Below are positions 37,983 to 47,906 of a stretch of DNA of 49,104 bases, piece after piece. This DNA comes from Sulfurimonas sp. GTDB taxonomy: Bacteria; Campylobacterota; Campylobacteria; Campylobacterales; Sulfurimonadaceae. The notes under the pieces are model-generated. The model worked only from the letters and a program-made list of their open reading frames with translations, had not been told where the DNA came from and ran no database searches. Location: assembly GCA_027083035.1 (NCBI GenBank), contig JALWSY010000129.1, positions 1 through 49,104 on the forward strand, given 5' to 3'. Both the position numbers and the translations under genes were made by a program. The first letter of the stretch is position 1. Every line of letters starts with the position of its first letter.

Positions 37983-38003
37983 GAAAAAGCGAAAAGCTTT
38001 TTC
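37983..38003. terminator. Bidirectional terminator between osmC-like and hinT genes
   Basis: GAAAAAGC (37983-37990) and GCTTTTTC (37996-38003) pair perfectly around a five-base loop between convergent genes. It ends on the last base of the hinT stop, so it can serve both. Confidence 0.7.
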
Positions 38004-38359
38004 TAAAAATTTTCTTGTGGATTTGAATCGCTGAAGTGTCCCCACTTCAGTTTCGTTCCTCCAAGCACATGGAAGTGAAGGTGTTTCACTTCCTGACCAC
38101 CATTTTCACCGATGTTAGTGATAACTCTATACCCACTTTTATCTATTTTAACCTCTTTAGCAATTTCTTGAATAAAAGATGTAAGACCTGCCATGGTTTC
38201 AGGAGAGACTTCATTGAAGCTATCGACATGAACTTTTGGAATGGCAAGTATATGAACAGGAGCTTTTGGATTGATATCGTGAAAAGCTAAAAAATTTTCA
38301 TTTTCAGCAATGATATTTGATGGGATTTCTTTATTAACAATTTTACAGAATAGACACAT
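38003..38359 (-). CDS. HinT-type histidine triad protein
   Basis: A 118-residue HIT protein of the short HinT branch, purine nucleoside phosphoramidase-like. The triad is H93-x-H95-x-H97 (VKHLHFHVLGG); an N-terminal CLFC pair and the DINPKAPVHILAIPK strand match the family. AGGAG seven bases upstream fixes the start. It diverges from pheS, as its likely counterpart does next to pheS in Campylobacter, and converges on the OsmC gene. It is distinct from the larger HIT protein at 651. Confidence 0.93.
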   Translation of the reverse strand: MCLFCKIVNKEIPSNIIAENENFLAFHDINPKAPVHILAIPKVHVDSFNEVSPETMAGLTSFIQEIAKEVKIDKSGYRVITNIGENGGQEVKHLHFHVLGGTKLKWGHFSDSNPQENF

Positions 38360-38382
38360 GGTATTCTCCTAGTTTTTGGGTA

Positions 38383-38391
38383 ATTGTAGCA
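38383..38391 (-). promoter_or_regulatory. Extended -10 promoter for hinT
   Basis: On the minus strand TGC is followed by TACAAT, a TGN-extended -10 about 24 bases upstream of the start at 38359. Confidence 0.4.
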
Positions 38392-38432
38392 TATAATATT
38401 CTAAATCAAGCTATTTGTTAGTAATATTTGAA

Positions 38433-38438
38433 TATAAT
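38433..38438 (+). promoter_or_regulatory. -10 promoter element for the pheS operon
   Basis: TATAAT 40 bases before the TTG start of pheS. A second TATAAT at 38392-38397 lies further up in the 118-base divergent gap and could also be used. Confidence 0.45.
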
Positions 38439-38477
38439 CCCTTCTAAAATTTAAAATAATAATTATGGAGACTCTAT

Positions 38478-39470
38478 TTGAAAGAGTGGTACGATAAAAT
38501 AAACGATGCAAAAGATGTTGAAACTCTCGAAGAGATTCGCATTGCTGTATTTGGTAAAAAAGGTGTGTTGGCTTCTGAGTTTGTAAAGATGAAATCTGCT
38601 CCAAATGAGCAAAAGTCTCAGATAGCAAAAGAGTTAAACTCCCATAAATCAGCCCTTATGAATGAGTTTACAGCAAAGAAGATAGTCCTGCAAACAGAAG
38701 CACTTCAAGCAGCGATGAAGGCAGAAGCTATTGATGTCTCCATGTTTAGTACGAAGTCACAAGCAGGTGCACTGCATCCTGTTATGGAGACTATGGATAG
38801 AATTGTAGAGTACTTCTCCTCTATGAACTTTGCCGTAAAAACAGGTCAGATTGTGGAGGATGATTTTAACAACTTTGAAGCACTTAATCTGCCAAAGTAT
38901 CACCCTGCAAGAGATATGCAAGATACCTTCTACTTTAAAGATGAGATGATGCTCAGAACGCATACTTCGCCTGTTCAAATTAGAACAATGATGAGTACAA
39001 AACCGCCTATTCGTATGATAGCACCCGGTGCTGTATTTCGTCGTGACTACGATCTCACACACACGCCTATGTTTCATCAGATTGAGGGACTTTTAGTAGA
39101 TAAGGAGGGAACAGTCTCTTTTGCAAACTTGAAGTTTATTTTAGAGGACTTCTTAAAGTATATGTTTGGAGATGTAGATGTTCGTTTTCGCCCATCATTT
39201 TTCCCTTTTACAGAGCCATCAGCAGAGGTAGATATCTCCTGTGTCTTTTGTAAAGGCGAGGGGTGTCGTGTCTGTTCTCAAACAGGTTGGTTAGAGGTAT
39301 TAGGATGTGGTATTGTTGATCCTAATGTTTTTGAAGCTGTGAAGTATAAAGATGTAAGTGGTTACGCTTTTGGTCTTGGTGTTGAGCGTTTTGCTATGCT
39401 TATTCACCAGATAGGAGACCTTCGTTCCCTTTTTGAGGGCGATATTAAATTACTGGAGCAATTTCAATGA
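38478..39470 (+). CDS. pheS: Phenylalanyl-tRNA synthetase alpha subunit
   Basis: A 330-residue class II catalytic subunit that, with PheT, charges tRNA-Phe. The N-terminal coiled coil binds tRNA; motif 2 ([19 protein letters not shown] region), the [20 protein letters not shown] strand ([12 protein letters not shown]) and motif 3 ([12 protein letters not shown]) are intact. [13 protein letters not shown] cysteine cluster near 255-267 is common in the bacterial protein. The start is TTG with GGAG seven bases upstream. It overlaps pheT by four bases (ATGA). Confidence 0.97.
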   Translation: MKEWYDKINDAKDVETLEEIRIAVFGKKGVLASEFVKMKSAPNEQKSQIAKELNSHKSALMNEFTAKKIVLQTEALQAAMKAEAIDVSMFSTKSQAGALHPVMETMDRIVEYFSSMNFAVKTGQIVEDDFNNFEALNLPKYHPARDMQDTFYFKDEMMLRTHTSPVQIRTMMSTKPPIRMIAPGAVFRRDYDLTHTPMFHQIEGLLVDKEGTVSFANLKFILEDFLKYMFGDVDVRFRPSFFPFTEPSAEVDISCVFCKGEGCRVCSQTGWLEVLGCGIVDPNVFEAVKYKDVSGYAFGLGVERFAMLIHQIGDLRSLFEGDIKLLEQFQ

Positions 39471-41797
39471 TAGTTACAAGATCTTGGTTAGAAGAGTGGA
39501 TAGACCTTAGTGGCATCACTACAGAAGATATTGCAAAGACCTTTAACAGTATCGGTTTGGAAGTTGATAGAGTGCATGAGTTCAGAGTACCAAAAAAGAT
39601 TGTTTTTGGTAAGGTGCTTGAGTGTGAAAAGCACCCTAATGCGGATAAACTCAATGTTTGTCAGGTAGATATAGGCTCTTCAGTAAGACAGATAGTCTGT
39701 GGTGCTTCAAATGTGCGTGCAGGATTAGATGTTGTTGTTGCTGTTTTAGGTGCAGAGATGCCTAGTGGTTTAGTAATTAAGCCTGTGAAGCTTCGCGATG
39801 TTGACTCTGATGGTATGATATGTTCTGCTTCAGAGATTGGTCTGCCTGATTTAGGCAAGGGCATTTTAGAACTTGATTCTAGTATGGGAGCGTATAAGTT
39901 AGGGGATGAAGTATGTAACTATCCTCTCTTTAACGATGACCTAATCGAGATTGAATTGACTGCCAACAGAGGAGATTGTTTAAGTATTCGTGGTGTAGCG
40001 CGTGATTTGAGTGCAGCCTATGACAGACCTATTAAAGAGTACACAACGAGTGATAATGATGAAAAAAGAGGAGTAGGGCGTATTCTCTCTTTGACACATG
40101 AGAAGGATTTGGATGTAAATCTTACATACAAAGCACTTGATTTGCAAGAGTTGAAGATTCCTCTTTTGGTAAAGTTACGACTTGCACAGATTGAAGAGAG
40201 TCGCGAGTGTGATGTGGAAGCTATGCTTTTGTATGTGACACAGAGTACAGGTGTGATTCTGCGTGCGTATAAGCATGAGTTCTTCTGTGAAAAGGGTGAG
40301 AAGATGGCGAAAGTTATCCTTACAGAAGATGAAAATGGATATGCTTGCATCAAAGGAAAAGAGATAGCTTCTGTTGTGGGTATCATCCAAAAAGATGCTT
40401 CTAAGGCTACAAATAAAAATGGTACTATCTTACTTGAAGCGAGTTATATTCCACCTGATATCATTAGCAAAAAGATGTCTGAGTCCAAGATAGAAGCAGG
40501 TCCGATGTTTTACAAAACATCTCGTGGAAGTGAACCTGAACTCGATGCAGGAATAGCTTTTTGTGTTGACCTTATTGAAGCAAACTCAAACTCTACAACG
40601 TATGGTGGCAAGATAGAGCATATCAAAAACTATAAAGAGAAGATAGTAAGTGTAACAAAACAGGAGATTGATGCGATTATTGGAGCTGAAATTGATAAAA
40701 TTGTTGTAGCAAACATCCTGAAAAATCTCGGTTTTGATACCTCAAAATCTACAACAGACAATTTTGTTATAACAGTACCGCAGTTTCGTCATGATATTGT
40801 CAACAAACAAGATATCGTAGAAGAGATAGTAAGAATGGTTGGAATTGATAATATTCCATCGAAACCTTTTGTTCTTACTGAGGCAAATAGACTTGAAGAT
40901 AACTATTTTGAGTATAAAAAGCGCTCTATTTTTAGACATCGTGCTGCACAGAGTGGTTTTTTTGAGTCAGTACACTTTGTTTTTGATGAGAAAAAAGTAT
41001 TGCAAAAGTATGGATTTAAGACAACAGAGGAGTCTTTGGAACTTTTAAATCCTATAGTGCAGACTTTAGATACCCTAAGACCGACACTCCTTACCGGACT
41101 TCTAAAAGCGGCATCTTTGAATGTTAAAAATGGATACGCATCTGTAAAACTCTTTGAGATAGGCTCTATCTTCTCTGCAAAGCGTGAGGAGTCCTATGCT
41201 ATGGCACTACTTTTTAGCGGAGAGAGAGAGGCTGAGAGTCTAGCAAATGCAGGAAAACCCCAAAAGGTAGATTTTGCATACTTTGTACAGAAGATTGCAG
41301 ATATTATTGGTGCAGTAGAGCTTAAAGAGTATAAGACACAACACTCACTCTCCCATGAGTATCAATCGGCACAGGTCTTAGTAGATGGTGTAGTGGTAGG
41401 GGAGCTATTTCGTGTACATCCAAATGTGGAAAAAGAGTATGACTTAGATGTGACTTTTGTATGTGAACTTGATTTCTCAAAGATTCCTTATGGACTTAAA
41501 ATAGCACAAAAAAGATCAAAATATCAGGCATCATTTAGAGATTTGAGTCTTATTATGCCAAAGAGTATGCGCTATGAAGAGGTGAAACAGGCTATAGAGG
41601 CGTGTAATCTTCCTGAACTTATCCGTTTTTATCCTGTTGATAAGTATAGTGATGCAAGTTTGGGTGAAGATATGAGTCTGAGTATCCGTTTTGTACTCCA
41701 ATCAGATGAAAAGACACTAGAGGAGGAGGATATCACCTCTGTGATGGATACGATTTTAGAGAAGCTAAAAACAGAACTAGGGATTGGTCTGCGATGA
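39467..41797 (+). CDS. pheT: Phenylalanyl-tRNA synthetase beta subunit
   Basis: A 776-residue non-catalytic subunit with the usual order: an N-terminal tRNA-binding OB domain (about 40-150, [21 protein letters not shown] as adjoining strands), the B3/B4 editing domain, a B5 domain around 400-470, a degenerate class II core and a C-terminal ferredoxin-like anticodon domain (from about 685, [15 protein letters not shown]). Length is normal. It shares four bases with pheS and four with aroA, a fully coupled operon. Confidence 0.97.
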   Translation: MIVTRSWLEEWIDLSGITTEDIAKTFNSIGLEVDRVHEFRVPKKIVFGKVLECEKHPNADKLNVCQVDIGSSVRQIVCGASNVRAGLDVVVAVLGAEMPSGLVIKPVKLRDVDSDGMICSASEIGLPDLGKGILELDSSMGAYKLGDEVCNYPLFNDDLIEIELTANRGDCLSIRGVARDLSAAYDRPIKEYTTSDNDEKRGVGRILSLTHEKDLDVNLTYKALDLQELKIPLLVKLRLAQIEESRECDVEAMLLYVTQSTGVILRAYKHEFFCEKGEKMAKVILTEDENGYACIKGKEIASVVGIIQKDASKATNKNGTILLEASYIPPDIISKKMSESKIEAGPMFYKTSRGSEPELDAGIAFCVDLIEANSNSTTYGGKIEHIKNYKEKIVSVTKQEIDAIIGAEIDKIVVANILKNLGFDTSKSTTDNFVITVPQFRHDIVNKQDIVEEIVRMVGIDNIPSKPFVLTEANRLEDNYFEYKKRSIFRHRAAQSGFFESVHFVFDEKKVLQKYGFKTTEESLELLNPIVQTLDTLRPTLLTGLLKAASLNVKNGYASVKLFEIGSIFSAKREESYAMALLFSGEREAESLANAGKPQKVDFAYFVQKIADIIGAVELKEYKTQHSLSHEYQSAQVLVDGVVVGELFRVHPNVEKEYDLDVTFVCELDFSKIPYGLKIAQKRSKYQASFRDLSLIMPKSMRYEEVKQAIEACNLPELIRFYPVDKYSDASLGEDMSLSIRFVLQSDEKTLEEEDITSVMDTILEKLKTELGIGLR

Positions 41798-43074
41798 GTA
41801 GTGTTCGTGTAGCTGCAACAGAGGAGTTTTCATTTACTATATCTGAGATAGCATCTGATAAATCCATCTCTCATAGGAGTGTTATGTTTGCAATGCTCGC
41901 GGAGGGGGAGAGCCGTATCGAGAATTTTTTGCGAGCTGAAGATACTATGAACTCTTTAGAGATTGTAAAAAATCTTGGTGCAGAAGTAGAGGATGATGGT
42001 GAAGTTATAAAGATAGCTTCTGATGGCATTAAAGAGAGTTTTGAAGTGCTTGACTGTGGTAACTCAGGAACAGGTATGCGCCTTTTTTGTGGGCTTTTAA
42101 GTTCAGCAAATGGACATTTTGTTCTTACAGGAGATAAGTATCTACGCTCTCGTCCCATGAAGCGTGTAACTGCTCCACTTATACAAATCGGTGCAAAACT
42201 TGATGGCAGACAGGATGGTAATTTTGCACCTCTAAGTATTCGTGGTGCATCCCTGAGGGCTTTTGACTATAAAAGTACAATAGCATCAGCACAGGTAAAA
42301 TCATGCATGATTTTAGCAGCACTCAGAGCAGATGGAATCTGCTCTTATACAGAACCGGAACTCTCAAGAGATCATACTGAGAGGATGCTACAGGGGATGG
42401 GTGCAGATATTCGTGTTGATGGACTCACAACAACCATTGTGCCGATGCAAAAACCACTCTCTCCTTTGAGTATTCGCGTTCCTGCCGATCCATCTTCAGC
42501 ATTCTTTTTTGCAGTAGCTGCAGCTATTACTCCTAATGCATCAGTAGTGCTTAAAGATGTTACACTCAACCCTACACGCATCGAAGCTTTTAAAGTTTTA
42601 GAGCATATGGGTGCGGATATCTCTTATGAGATTACAGATAATAAGTATGAGCCTATAGGAGATATTTATGTCTCTTATGCTCCTTTGCATAGTGTAGTTG
42701 TTTCAGAAAATATTGCATGGTTGATTGATGAGCTTCCGGCACTCAGTATCGCTATGGCTACGGCAAAAGGTGAATCTGTAGTAAAAAATGCTGAAGAACT
42801 TCGTGTTAAAGAGTCTGATAGAATTGCAACTGTTGTCGAAGGACTTCGTGCTTGTGGCATAGAAGTAGATGAATATAAAGATGGCTATAAGATAGTTGGT
42901 GGTGAACTCCACTCAGCGAAGGTTGATAGTGATGGAGATCATAGAATTGCTATGAGTTTTATTATCGCTGGATTACGATGTGGTATGGAGGTGAGTGATT
43001 TAGAGTGTATAAACACCTCTTTTCCAAACTTTTTTGAACTTTTAGAAAAAATTACTAAGGTAGAGTTTTCATGA
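41794..43074 (+). CDS. aroA: 3-phosphoshikimate 1-carboxyvinyltransferase (EPSP synthase)
   Basis: A 426-residue shikimate-pathway enzyme that adds the enolpyruvyl group of PEP to shikimate-3-phosphate. The segments SDKSISHRSVMFA (substrate loop), LDCGNSGTGMRLFCGLL and LRVKESDRIATV are diagnostic, and DGDHRIAMSF is near the end. It overlaps pheT and ispH by four bases each. The same order occurs in Campylobacter. Confidence 0.97.
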   Translation: MSSVRVAATEEFSFTISEIASDKSISHRSVMFAMLAEGESRIENFLRAEDTMNSLEIVKNLGAEVEDDGEVIKIASDGIKESFEVLDCGNSGTGMRLFCGLLSSANGHFVLTGDKYLRSRPMKRVTAPLIQIGAKLDGRQDGNFAPLSIRGASLRAFDYKSTIASAQVKSCMILAALRADGICSYTEPELSRDHTERMLQGMGADIRVDGLTTTIVPMQKPLSPLSIRVPADPSSAFFFAVAAAITPNASVVLKDVTLNPTRIEAFKVLEHMGADISYEITDNKYEPIGDIYVSYAPLHSVVVSENIAWLIDELPALSIAMATAKGESVVKNAEELRVKESDRIATVVEGLRACGIEVDEYKDGYKIVGGELHSAKVDSDGDHRIAMSFIIAGLRCGMEVSDLECINTSFPNFFELLEKITKVEFS

Positions 43075-43898
43075 AGATAGAGCTAGCAGAGAAGTATGGT
43101 TTCTGTTTTGGTGTAAAGAGAGCTATAAAGATTGCAGAAGAGAACACACATGCTGCAACCTATGGTCCTCTGATTCATAACTCAAAAGAGATAGCTAGGC
43201 TCGACAGAGATTTTAAGGTTGGTCTTGTTGAGGATTTTACAACATTTCATGAGGGTGACAAGGCTATTGTTAGAACACATGGAATAGTAAAAGAAGAGCT
43301 AGAGGAGTTGCATAAAAAAGGGGTGGATGTTGTTGATGCAACTTGTCCTTTTGTTACAAAGCCTCAAGAGATAGCACAAGAGATGAGTGAAGCGGGGTAT
43401 GATGTTGTAATCTTTGGAGATGAAGCACACCCTGAGATTAAGGGTGTAAAATCTTACGCCACGCATGATGCAAAGGTTGTGACCGATGTCTCTGATTTGG
43501 AAGGTGTTAAGTTTCACGAGAAGATAGCTTTAATAGCACAGACAACAAGAAAAGTAGAAGATTATATGCAGATAGCAAACTATCTCATACCAAGACATAA
43601 AGAGGTACGTATTTTTAATACTATCTGTAATGCAACTTTTGAGAATCAAGATGCTGTGAGAAAAATATCACAAGAGGCTGATGTGATGATTATTATCGGA
43701 GGAAAGAACTCTTCAAACACCAAGCAACTCTTTAACATTGCACATGAAAACTGTTCAGACAGTTATCATATCGAAGATGAAACAGAGCTGCAATCTAATT
43801 GGTTTCGTGATAAAAAGTTTTGTGGTATTAGTGCCGGTGCCTCCACTCCCGACTGGATTATACAGAATGTGGTAGATGCCATCCAAAAAAAGTGCTAA
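43071..43898 (+). CDS. ispH: 4-hydroxy-3-methylbut-2-enyl diphosphate reductase
   Basis: A 275-residue iron-sulfur enzyme catalysing the last step of the MEP isoprenoid pathway. The three cluster cysteines are C12 (YGFCFGVKRAI), C92 (VDATCPFVTKP) and C186 (TICNATFENQ). It overlaps aroA by four bases. Its stop codon lies within the stem of the terminator that closes the pheST-aroA-ispH operon; rpsA downstream has its own promoter. Confidence 0.96.
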   Translation: MKIELAEKYGFCFGVKRAIKIAEENTHAATYGPLIHNSKEIARLDRDFKVGLVEDFTTFHEGDKAIVRTHGIVKEELEELHKKGVDVVDATCPFVTKPQEIAQEMSEAGYDVVIFGDEAHPEIKGVKSYATHDAKVVTDVSDLEGVKFHEKIALIAQTTRKVEDYMQIANYLIPRHKEVRIFNTICNATFENQDAVRKISQEADVMIIIGGKNSSNTKQLFNIAHENCSDSYHIEDETELQSNWFRDKKFCGISAGASTPDWIIQNVVDAIQKKC

Positions 43899-43922
43899 GC
43901 TTTAGCACTTCCCTCTTTTTTT
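43890..43922 (+). terminator. Stem-loop terminator after ispH
   Basis: AAGTGCTAA (43890-43898) and TTAGCACTT (43902-43910) pair around a three-base loop, followed by CCCTC and seven T (43916-43922). It includes the ispH stop codon. Confidence 0.85.
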
Positions 43923-43956
43923 CTTCATTTTAATAGCATTCTTATTATTTTTTAGG

Positions 43957-43962
43957 TATAAT
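43957..43962 (+). promoter_or_regulatory. -10 promoter element for rpsA
   Basis: TATAAT (in AGGTATAATC) 32 bases before the rpsA ATG, with AGAGGAT upstream of the start as ribosome site. Confidence 0.55.
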
Positions 43963-43993
43963 CACGCAATTTTTATGTAACAGAGGATAGGTA

Positions 43994-45649
43994 ATGGCGT
44001 TCGATAACGAATTATTAGAAGAAGAAAATTTTGCAGCAATGTTTGCAGAGAGTGAAAAGAAACAAGAGACAAGCCGTATAGTAGAGGGTGAAATTGTTGA
44101 GATTCAAGAAGATGACAACAAAGCGTTAGTAGGTGTTGGTGATAAGCTAGAGGGTATTTTAAGCCTTGATGAGATTCGTGATGAAAATGGCGAGTTAAAG
44201 TTTAAGACGGGTGACAAGATTAAAGTAATGCAGATGGGTTACTATAATGAGCGTCCAAAAATCTCTTATAAGAAAGTATTAGAGCAAGAGAAGACTATTG
44301 AGTTTATCGATGCACACAAAGAGGATTTTGAAGATACAGTAATCGAAGGTGTAATTACTAAGAAAAACCGTGGTGGTTATGTAGTAGAAGCTGATGCAGT
44401 ATCTTTCTTTATGCCTCGTTCTTTAGCAGCGTTTAAAGATACAGATGATGTTGTTGGTCGTAAGATTAAAGCTCAGGTAGTGAAAATCGATCCAGAAGAG
44501 AACTCAATTATTGTTTCTCGTAGAAAACTTTTCAATGAAGAGAGAAAGAAGAAAAAAGAGATTATTGATCAACTTATGGCAGAAGATGTTGTTGTTGAAG
44601 GTACAATCAAAAAGATTACTTCATACGGTATGTTTGTTGATGTTGGTGGTGTTGATGGACTTGTTCATTACAACGAAATCTCTTACAAGGGTCCTGTAAA
44701 CCCATCAAAACTTTATAATGAAGGTGATGTTGTAACTGTTAAAGCTATCTCTTATGATAAAGATAAGCGTCATCTCTCTTTATCAATTAAAGCAGTACTT
44801 CCAGATCCATGGGCAGAGGTTGAGTCTGAGTTGGATGAGGGTGATACTATCACTGTAACTGTTTCAAATATCGAAAACTATGGTGTGTTTGTTGATCTTG
44901 GAAATGATATTGAAGGTTTTTTACATATTTCAGAGATTAGCTGGAATAAAAATGTAAAAAATCCTGCGGATTACTTAGAAGTAGGGCAAGAGATCGATGT
45001 TGAAGTTATAGAAATCAACTCAAAAACACATAAGCTTCGTGTATCACTAAAGAGACTTTTACCAAAACCTTTTGATGAGTTCTTAAAGAACTATAGAGAG
45101 GGTGATGTTGTTACAGGAACTGTAACTTCACTTACTGATTTTGGTGCTTTTGTTCGTATTGATGGTGTAGAGGGTCTTTTACATAACCAAGATATCTCTT
45201 GGGATAAAAACACAAAAGCAAAAGATGTTTTAAAATCTGGTGAAGAAGTTGAAGTAAAAATTGCTAAAATCAACTCTGAAGATCAAAAAATATCTCTCAA
45301 CCGTAAAACACTTTTAGAGTCACCAATAGATAAATTTGCAACAACTCACAAAGTGAATAGCGTTGTAAAAGGGACTATCCGTGATATCAAAGATTTCGGT
45401 GTATTCGTATCTTTAGAAGATGGTGTTGATGCACTTATTCGTGATGAAGATTTAGCACCACTTGTAAAAGATGAGTTAGAAGTTGGTCAAGAGATTGAAG
45501 CAGCTATAGCAAATATCGATACAAAGCGTGACCGTATCCGCCTCTCTGTTAAAAAATTAGATTACATTAAAAATCAGGCTATGCTTGAAGAGATTAATGA
45601 TAACGAATCACACTCTTTAGGTGATTTGATTAAAGACAAGTTTAAGTAA
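43994..45649 (+). CDS. rpsA: 30S ribosomal protein S1
   Basis: A 551-residue RNA-binding protein that brings mRNA to the small subunit. Six S1 repeats can be counted: two divergent N-terminal ones (about 30-95 and 113-178) and four canonical ones starting near 198, 283, 370 and 455, each with the G-x-F/Y-V-x-L/I-G strand such as SYGMFVDVGGVDGLVHYNEI (third repeat). Length and repeat number are normal for bacterial S1. It has its own promoter after the ispH terminator and is followed 12 bases on by a small membrane-anchored protein. Confidence 0.97.
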   Translation: MAFDNELLEEENFAAMFAESEKKQETSRIVEGEIVEIQEDDNKALVGVGDKLEGILSLDEIRDENGELKFKTGDKIKVMQMGYYNERPKISYKKVLEQEKTIEFIDAHKEDFEDTVIEGVITKKNRGGYVVEADAVSFFMPRSLAAFKDTDDVVGRKIKAQVVKIDPEENSIIVSRRKLFNEERKKKKEIIDQLMAEDVVVEGTIKKITSYGMFVDVGGVDGLVHYNEISYKGPVNPSKLYNEGDVVTVKAISYDKDKRHLSLSIKAVLPDPWAEVESELDEGDTITVTVSNIENYGVFVDLGNDIEGFLHISEISWNKNVKNPADYLEVGQEIDVEVIEINSKTHKLRVSLKRLLPKPFDEFLKNYREGDVVTGTVTSLTDFGAFVRIDGVEGLLHNQDISWDKNTKAKDVLKSGEEVEVKIAKINSEDQKISLNRKTLLESPIDKFATTHKVNSVVKGTIRDIKDFGVFVSLEDGVDALIRDEDLAPLVKDELEVGQEIEAAIANIDTKRDRIRLSVKKLDYIKNQAMLEEINDNESHSLGDLIKDKFK

Positions 45650-45661
45650 GCAAACTTGTAA

Positions 45662-46141
45662 ATGCAAAAGATTTTAAAGTGGCTTACTCCTCTAATAGCA
45701 GCAGGAGTAGCACTTTTTATTATCTTTTTTTTAATCTCTATAAACTCTCAAGAGGTTTTTTTAGAGAGTGAACCACTCACTTTAAAAAAAGAGCAACAAG
45801 AGACTAGAGTAAAACAGAGTTGGCTACATCAACTTAGCCAATCTGAAACAAAAGGGTATTCATATCCTGTAAATGAAGTCTATGTAAAAACAGACTTAAA
45901 TGAAAAAATAACTAAAACTATAACTTATGAACTCTCAGCAAAGCTTTTAGATCCCTATCAACTATTTTGTCTAAAAGAGGAACTGAAACAGCATCAACTT
46001 AAATATTTTCTTAAAAAAGATATTAAAGGTATAGATTTACTTATTTATTCGCAAAATGTTGATAAATTGAAAAACTTAGTACAAGTGTTAAAAAATTATA
46101 AAATTATGGCCTCCATAAAGCCATATAAAGAGGAATATTAG
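45662..46141 (+). CDS. Membrane-anchored protein of unknown function between rpsA and serA
   Basis: A 159-residue protein with one N-terminal hydrophobic helix (about 8-27, LTPLIAAGVALFIIFFLISI) that would anchor it in the inner membrane, and an external charged, mixed-fold domain of about 125 residues. It begins 12 bases after rpsA and ends one base before serA. A putative periplasmic protein of similar size occupies this position in Campylobacter (Cj0892c, from memory). No motif suggests a function. Confidence 0.85.
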   Translation: MQKILKWLTPLIAAGVALFIIFFLISINSQEVFLESEPLTLKKEQQETRVKQSWLHQLSQSETKGYSYPVNEVYVKTDLNEKITKTITYELSAKLLDPYQLFCLKEELKQHQLKYFLKKDIKGIDLLIYSQNVDKLKNLVQVLKNYKIMASIKPYKEEY

Positions 46142-46142
46142 A

Positions 46143-47732
46143 ATGCAAAAATATACAATCGTAGTGTGTGACCATATTCATGAAGCTGGTCTTAAAATGC
46201 TTGAAGATGATGAAAACATAAACTTTATAATGGCGGCAGATGAGCCAAAAGATAAGTTAAAAAAAGAGATTATCCCTCAAGCGGATGTAGCGATTACAAG
46301 AAGTTCTACAGATGTTGATGCTCTGTTTTTAGAAAATGCACACAATATGAAAGCGATTGTTCGTGCCGGTGTAGGTGTGGATAATGTCGATATACCGGGA
46401 TGTTCTAAGCAGGGTATTATTGTAATGAATGTTCCAACTGCTAATACTATTGCTGCAGTTGAGCTTACTATGACACATATGCTCTCTTGTATGAGAATGT
46501 TTCCATACTCTCATGACCATCTTAAAAATCAGAGAATCTGGAAGCGTGAGAAGTGGTATGGCTATGAGTTAAAGGGTAAAAAACTCGGTGTTATCGGTTT
46601 TGGAAATATTGGAAGCCGCGTGGCAAAGCGTGCAAAAGCATTTGAGATGGATATCGTTGCGTATGACCCATATATTAACCCAACAAAAGTAACTGATCTT
46701 GATATGACATACACAAAAAATTTTCAAGATATCTTAGATTGTGATGTGATTACAATCCATACACCGAAAAACAAAGAGACTATCGGGATTATCGGTAAAG
46801 ATGAGATTGCAAAGATGAAAGATGGTGTGGTGCTTATTAACTGTGCGCGTGGCGATCTCTATAATGAAGAGGCTCTCTTAGAGGGACTTACAAATGGTAA
46901 AATTCGTTTTGCAGGGATAGATGTTTTTGGAAAAGAGCCAGCAATCAATAACCCGCTTCTAGACCTTGACAATATTGTAGTCTCTCCTCACTTAGGTGCA
47001 AATACTTATGAGTCTCAGTATAATATCGGTACACAAGCGGCAAACAATGCAATAGAGGCTGCAAAAGGGATAGCGTATCCACATGCAATGAATCTGCCTA
47101 TAGACGAGTCTAAGATACCTAAGTTTGTAAAACCTTTTCTTGAGATGGGACAAAAGATTGGTTTCTTAGAGTCTCAAATGAGTAAAAGTCAAATCATCAG
47201 CATTAAAGTGACCGGTCATGGTGAGATAGGTGAGTATGTTGAGTCACTCTCAACTTTTGTTGCAGTTGGTGCAATGAGTGAGAGTTCAGGAGATACCATC
47301 AACTATGTAAATGCTGAGTTTGTAGCAAAAGAGAAGGGCATTAAAATAGAATCTGAAGCATCTGTTGATTCAACTGTATATAAAAACCTTATCACTATAA
47401 AATTGACGACTGCTGAGGGTACTACAACTATCTCCGCTACTATCTTTGATGATAATGTACAGCGTTTAGTAAATATTGATGGATTTGCTATTGATGTAGC
47501 GCTTCGTGGTGATATGATTATGTTTAAAAATACAGATGTCCCGGGTGTTATTGGAAGTATAGGTTCTGTGCTTGCAAACAATAACATTAATATCGCAGAC
47601 TTCTCATTAGCAAGAAATGATAATGGTGAAGCCCTTGCAGTTATCTTAGTTGATAATGCAGTATGCGAAAAATCACTCTCAGAGTTAGCTGCTCTTGATG
47701 CGTGTATAAGCGTAAACTACGCTAGAGTATAA
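46143..47732 (+). CDS. serA: D-3-phosphoglycerate dehydrogenase
   Basis: A 529-residue long-form SerA, which oxidises 3-phosphoglycerate in the first step of serine synthesis. The NAD loop is GVIGFGNIGSRVAKRA near 149, catalytic R, E and H lie in INCARGDLYNEEAL, FGKEPA and the SPHLGANT segment, and the C-terminus has the substrate-binding intervening domain and an ACT domain (from about 455, MIMFKNTDVPGVIGSIGSVL) that binds serine for feedback control. It is the last gene of the rpsA operon and is followed by a stem-loop terminator. Confidence 0.97.
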   Translation: MQKYTIVVCDHIHEAGLKMLEDDENINFIMAADEPKDKLKKEIIPQADVAITRSSTDVDALFLENAHNMKAIVRAGVGVDNVDIPGCSKQGIIVMNVPTANTIAAVELTMTHMLSCMRMFPYSHDHLKNQRIWKREKWYGYELKGKKLGVIGFGNIGSRVAKRAKAFEMDIVAYDPYINPTKVTDLDMTYTKNFQDILDCDVITIHTPKNKETIGIIGKDEIAKMKDGVVLINCARGDLYNEEALLEGLTNGKIRFAGIDVFGKEPAINNPLLDLDNIVVSPHLGANTYESQYNIGTQAANNAIEAAKGIAYPHAMNLPIDESKIPKFVKPFLEMGQKIGFLESQMSKSQIISIKVTGHGEIGEYVESLSTFVAVGAMSESSGDTINYVNAEFVAKEKGIKIESEASVDSTVYKNLITIKLTTAEGTTTISATIFDDNVQRLVNIDGFAIDVALRGDMIMFKNTDVPGVIGSIGSVLANNNINIADFSLARNDNGEALAVILVDNAVCEKSLSELAALDACISVNYARV

Positions 47733-47761
47733 ACTACACTCCTCTTCTTACTTTAAATAGT

Positions 47762-47802
47762 TGCTCGAGAGATTTCTCTCTAGCACTTCTTTCTCTTTTT
47801 TT
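47762..47802 (+). terminator. Stem-loop terminator after serA
   Basis: TGCT-C-GAGAGA pairs with TCTCTC-T-AGCA (47762-47785) with one internal mismatch, followed by a pyrimidine stretch ending in seven or more T (47796-47802). It lies 29 bases after the serA stop. Confidence 0.75.
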
Positions 47803-47831
47803 ATTCAATAAAGTTTTATTGTCTTATTTTG

Positions 47832-47837
47832 TATAAT
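47832..47837 (+). promoter_or_regulatory. Orphan TATAAT between serA and the RND gene
   Basis: A perfect TATAAT preceded by TTTTG on the plus strand after the serA terminator, with no plus-strand gene behind it within the window. It may be chance in AT-rich DNA or the promoter of a short transcript antisense to the 3' end of the RND gene. Confidence 0.25.
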
Positions 47838-47880
47838 TTGGAATGAAAGTAAATGGTAAAGTAGAAGTGATGAGATGCCA

Positions 47881-47906
47881 TCTCTAAAGCCATTAGGCTT
47901 TAGAGA
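47881..47906 (-). terminator. Stem-loop at the 3' end of the RND permease gene
   Basis: TCTCTAAAGCC (47881-47891) and GGCTTTAGAGA (47896-47906) pair perfectly around a four-base loop and include the minus-strand stop codon at 47900-47902. No clear T-run follows on the minus strand, so termination strength is uncertain. Confidence 0.6.

Noticed and set aside
47843..47887. 14-codon plus-strand ORF after the orphan TATAAT
   Set aside because: The ATG would fall at or before the expected transcription start, there is no ribosome site, and the frame runs into a hairpin; chance is the simpler explanation.
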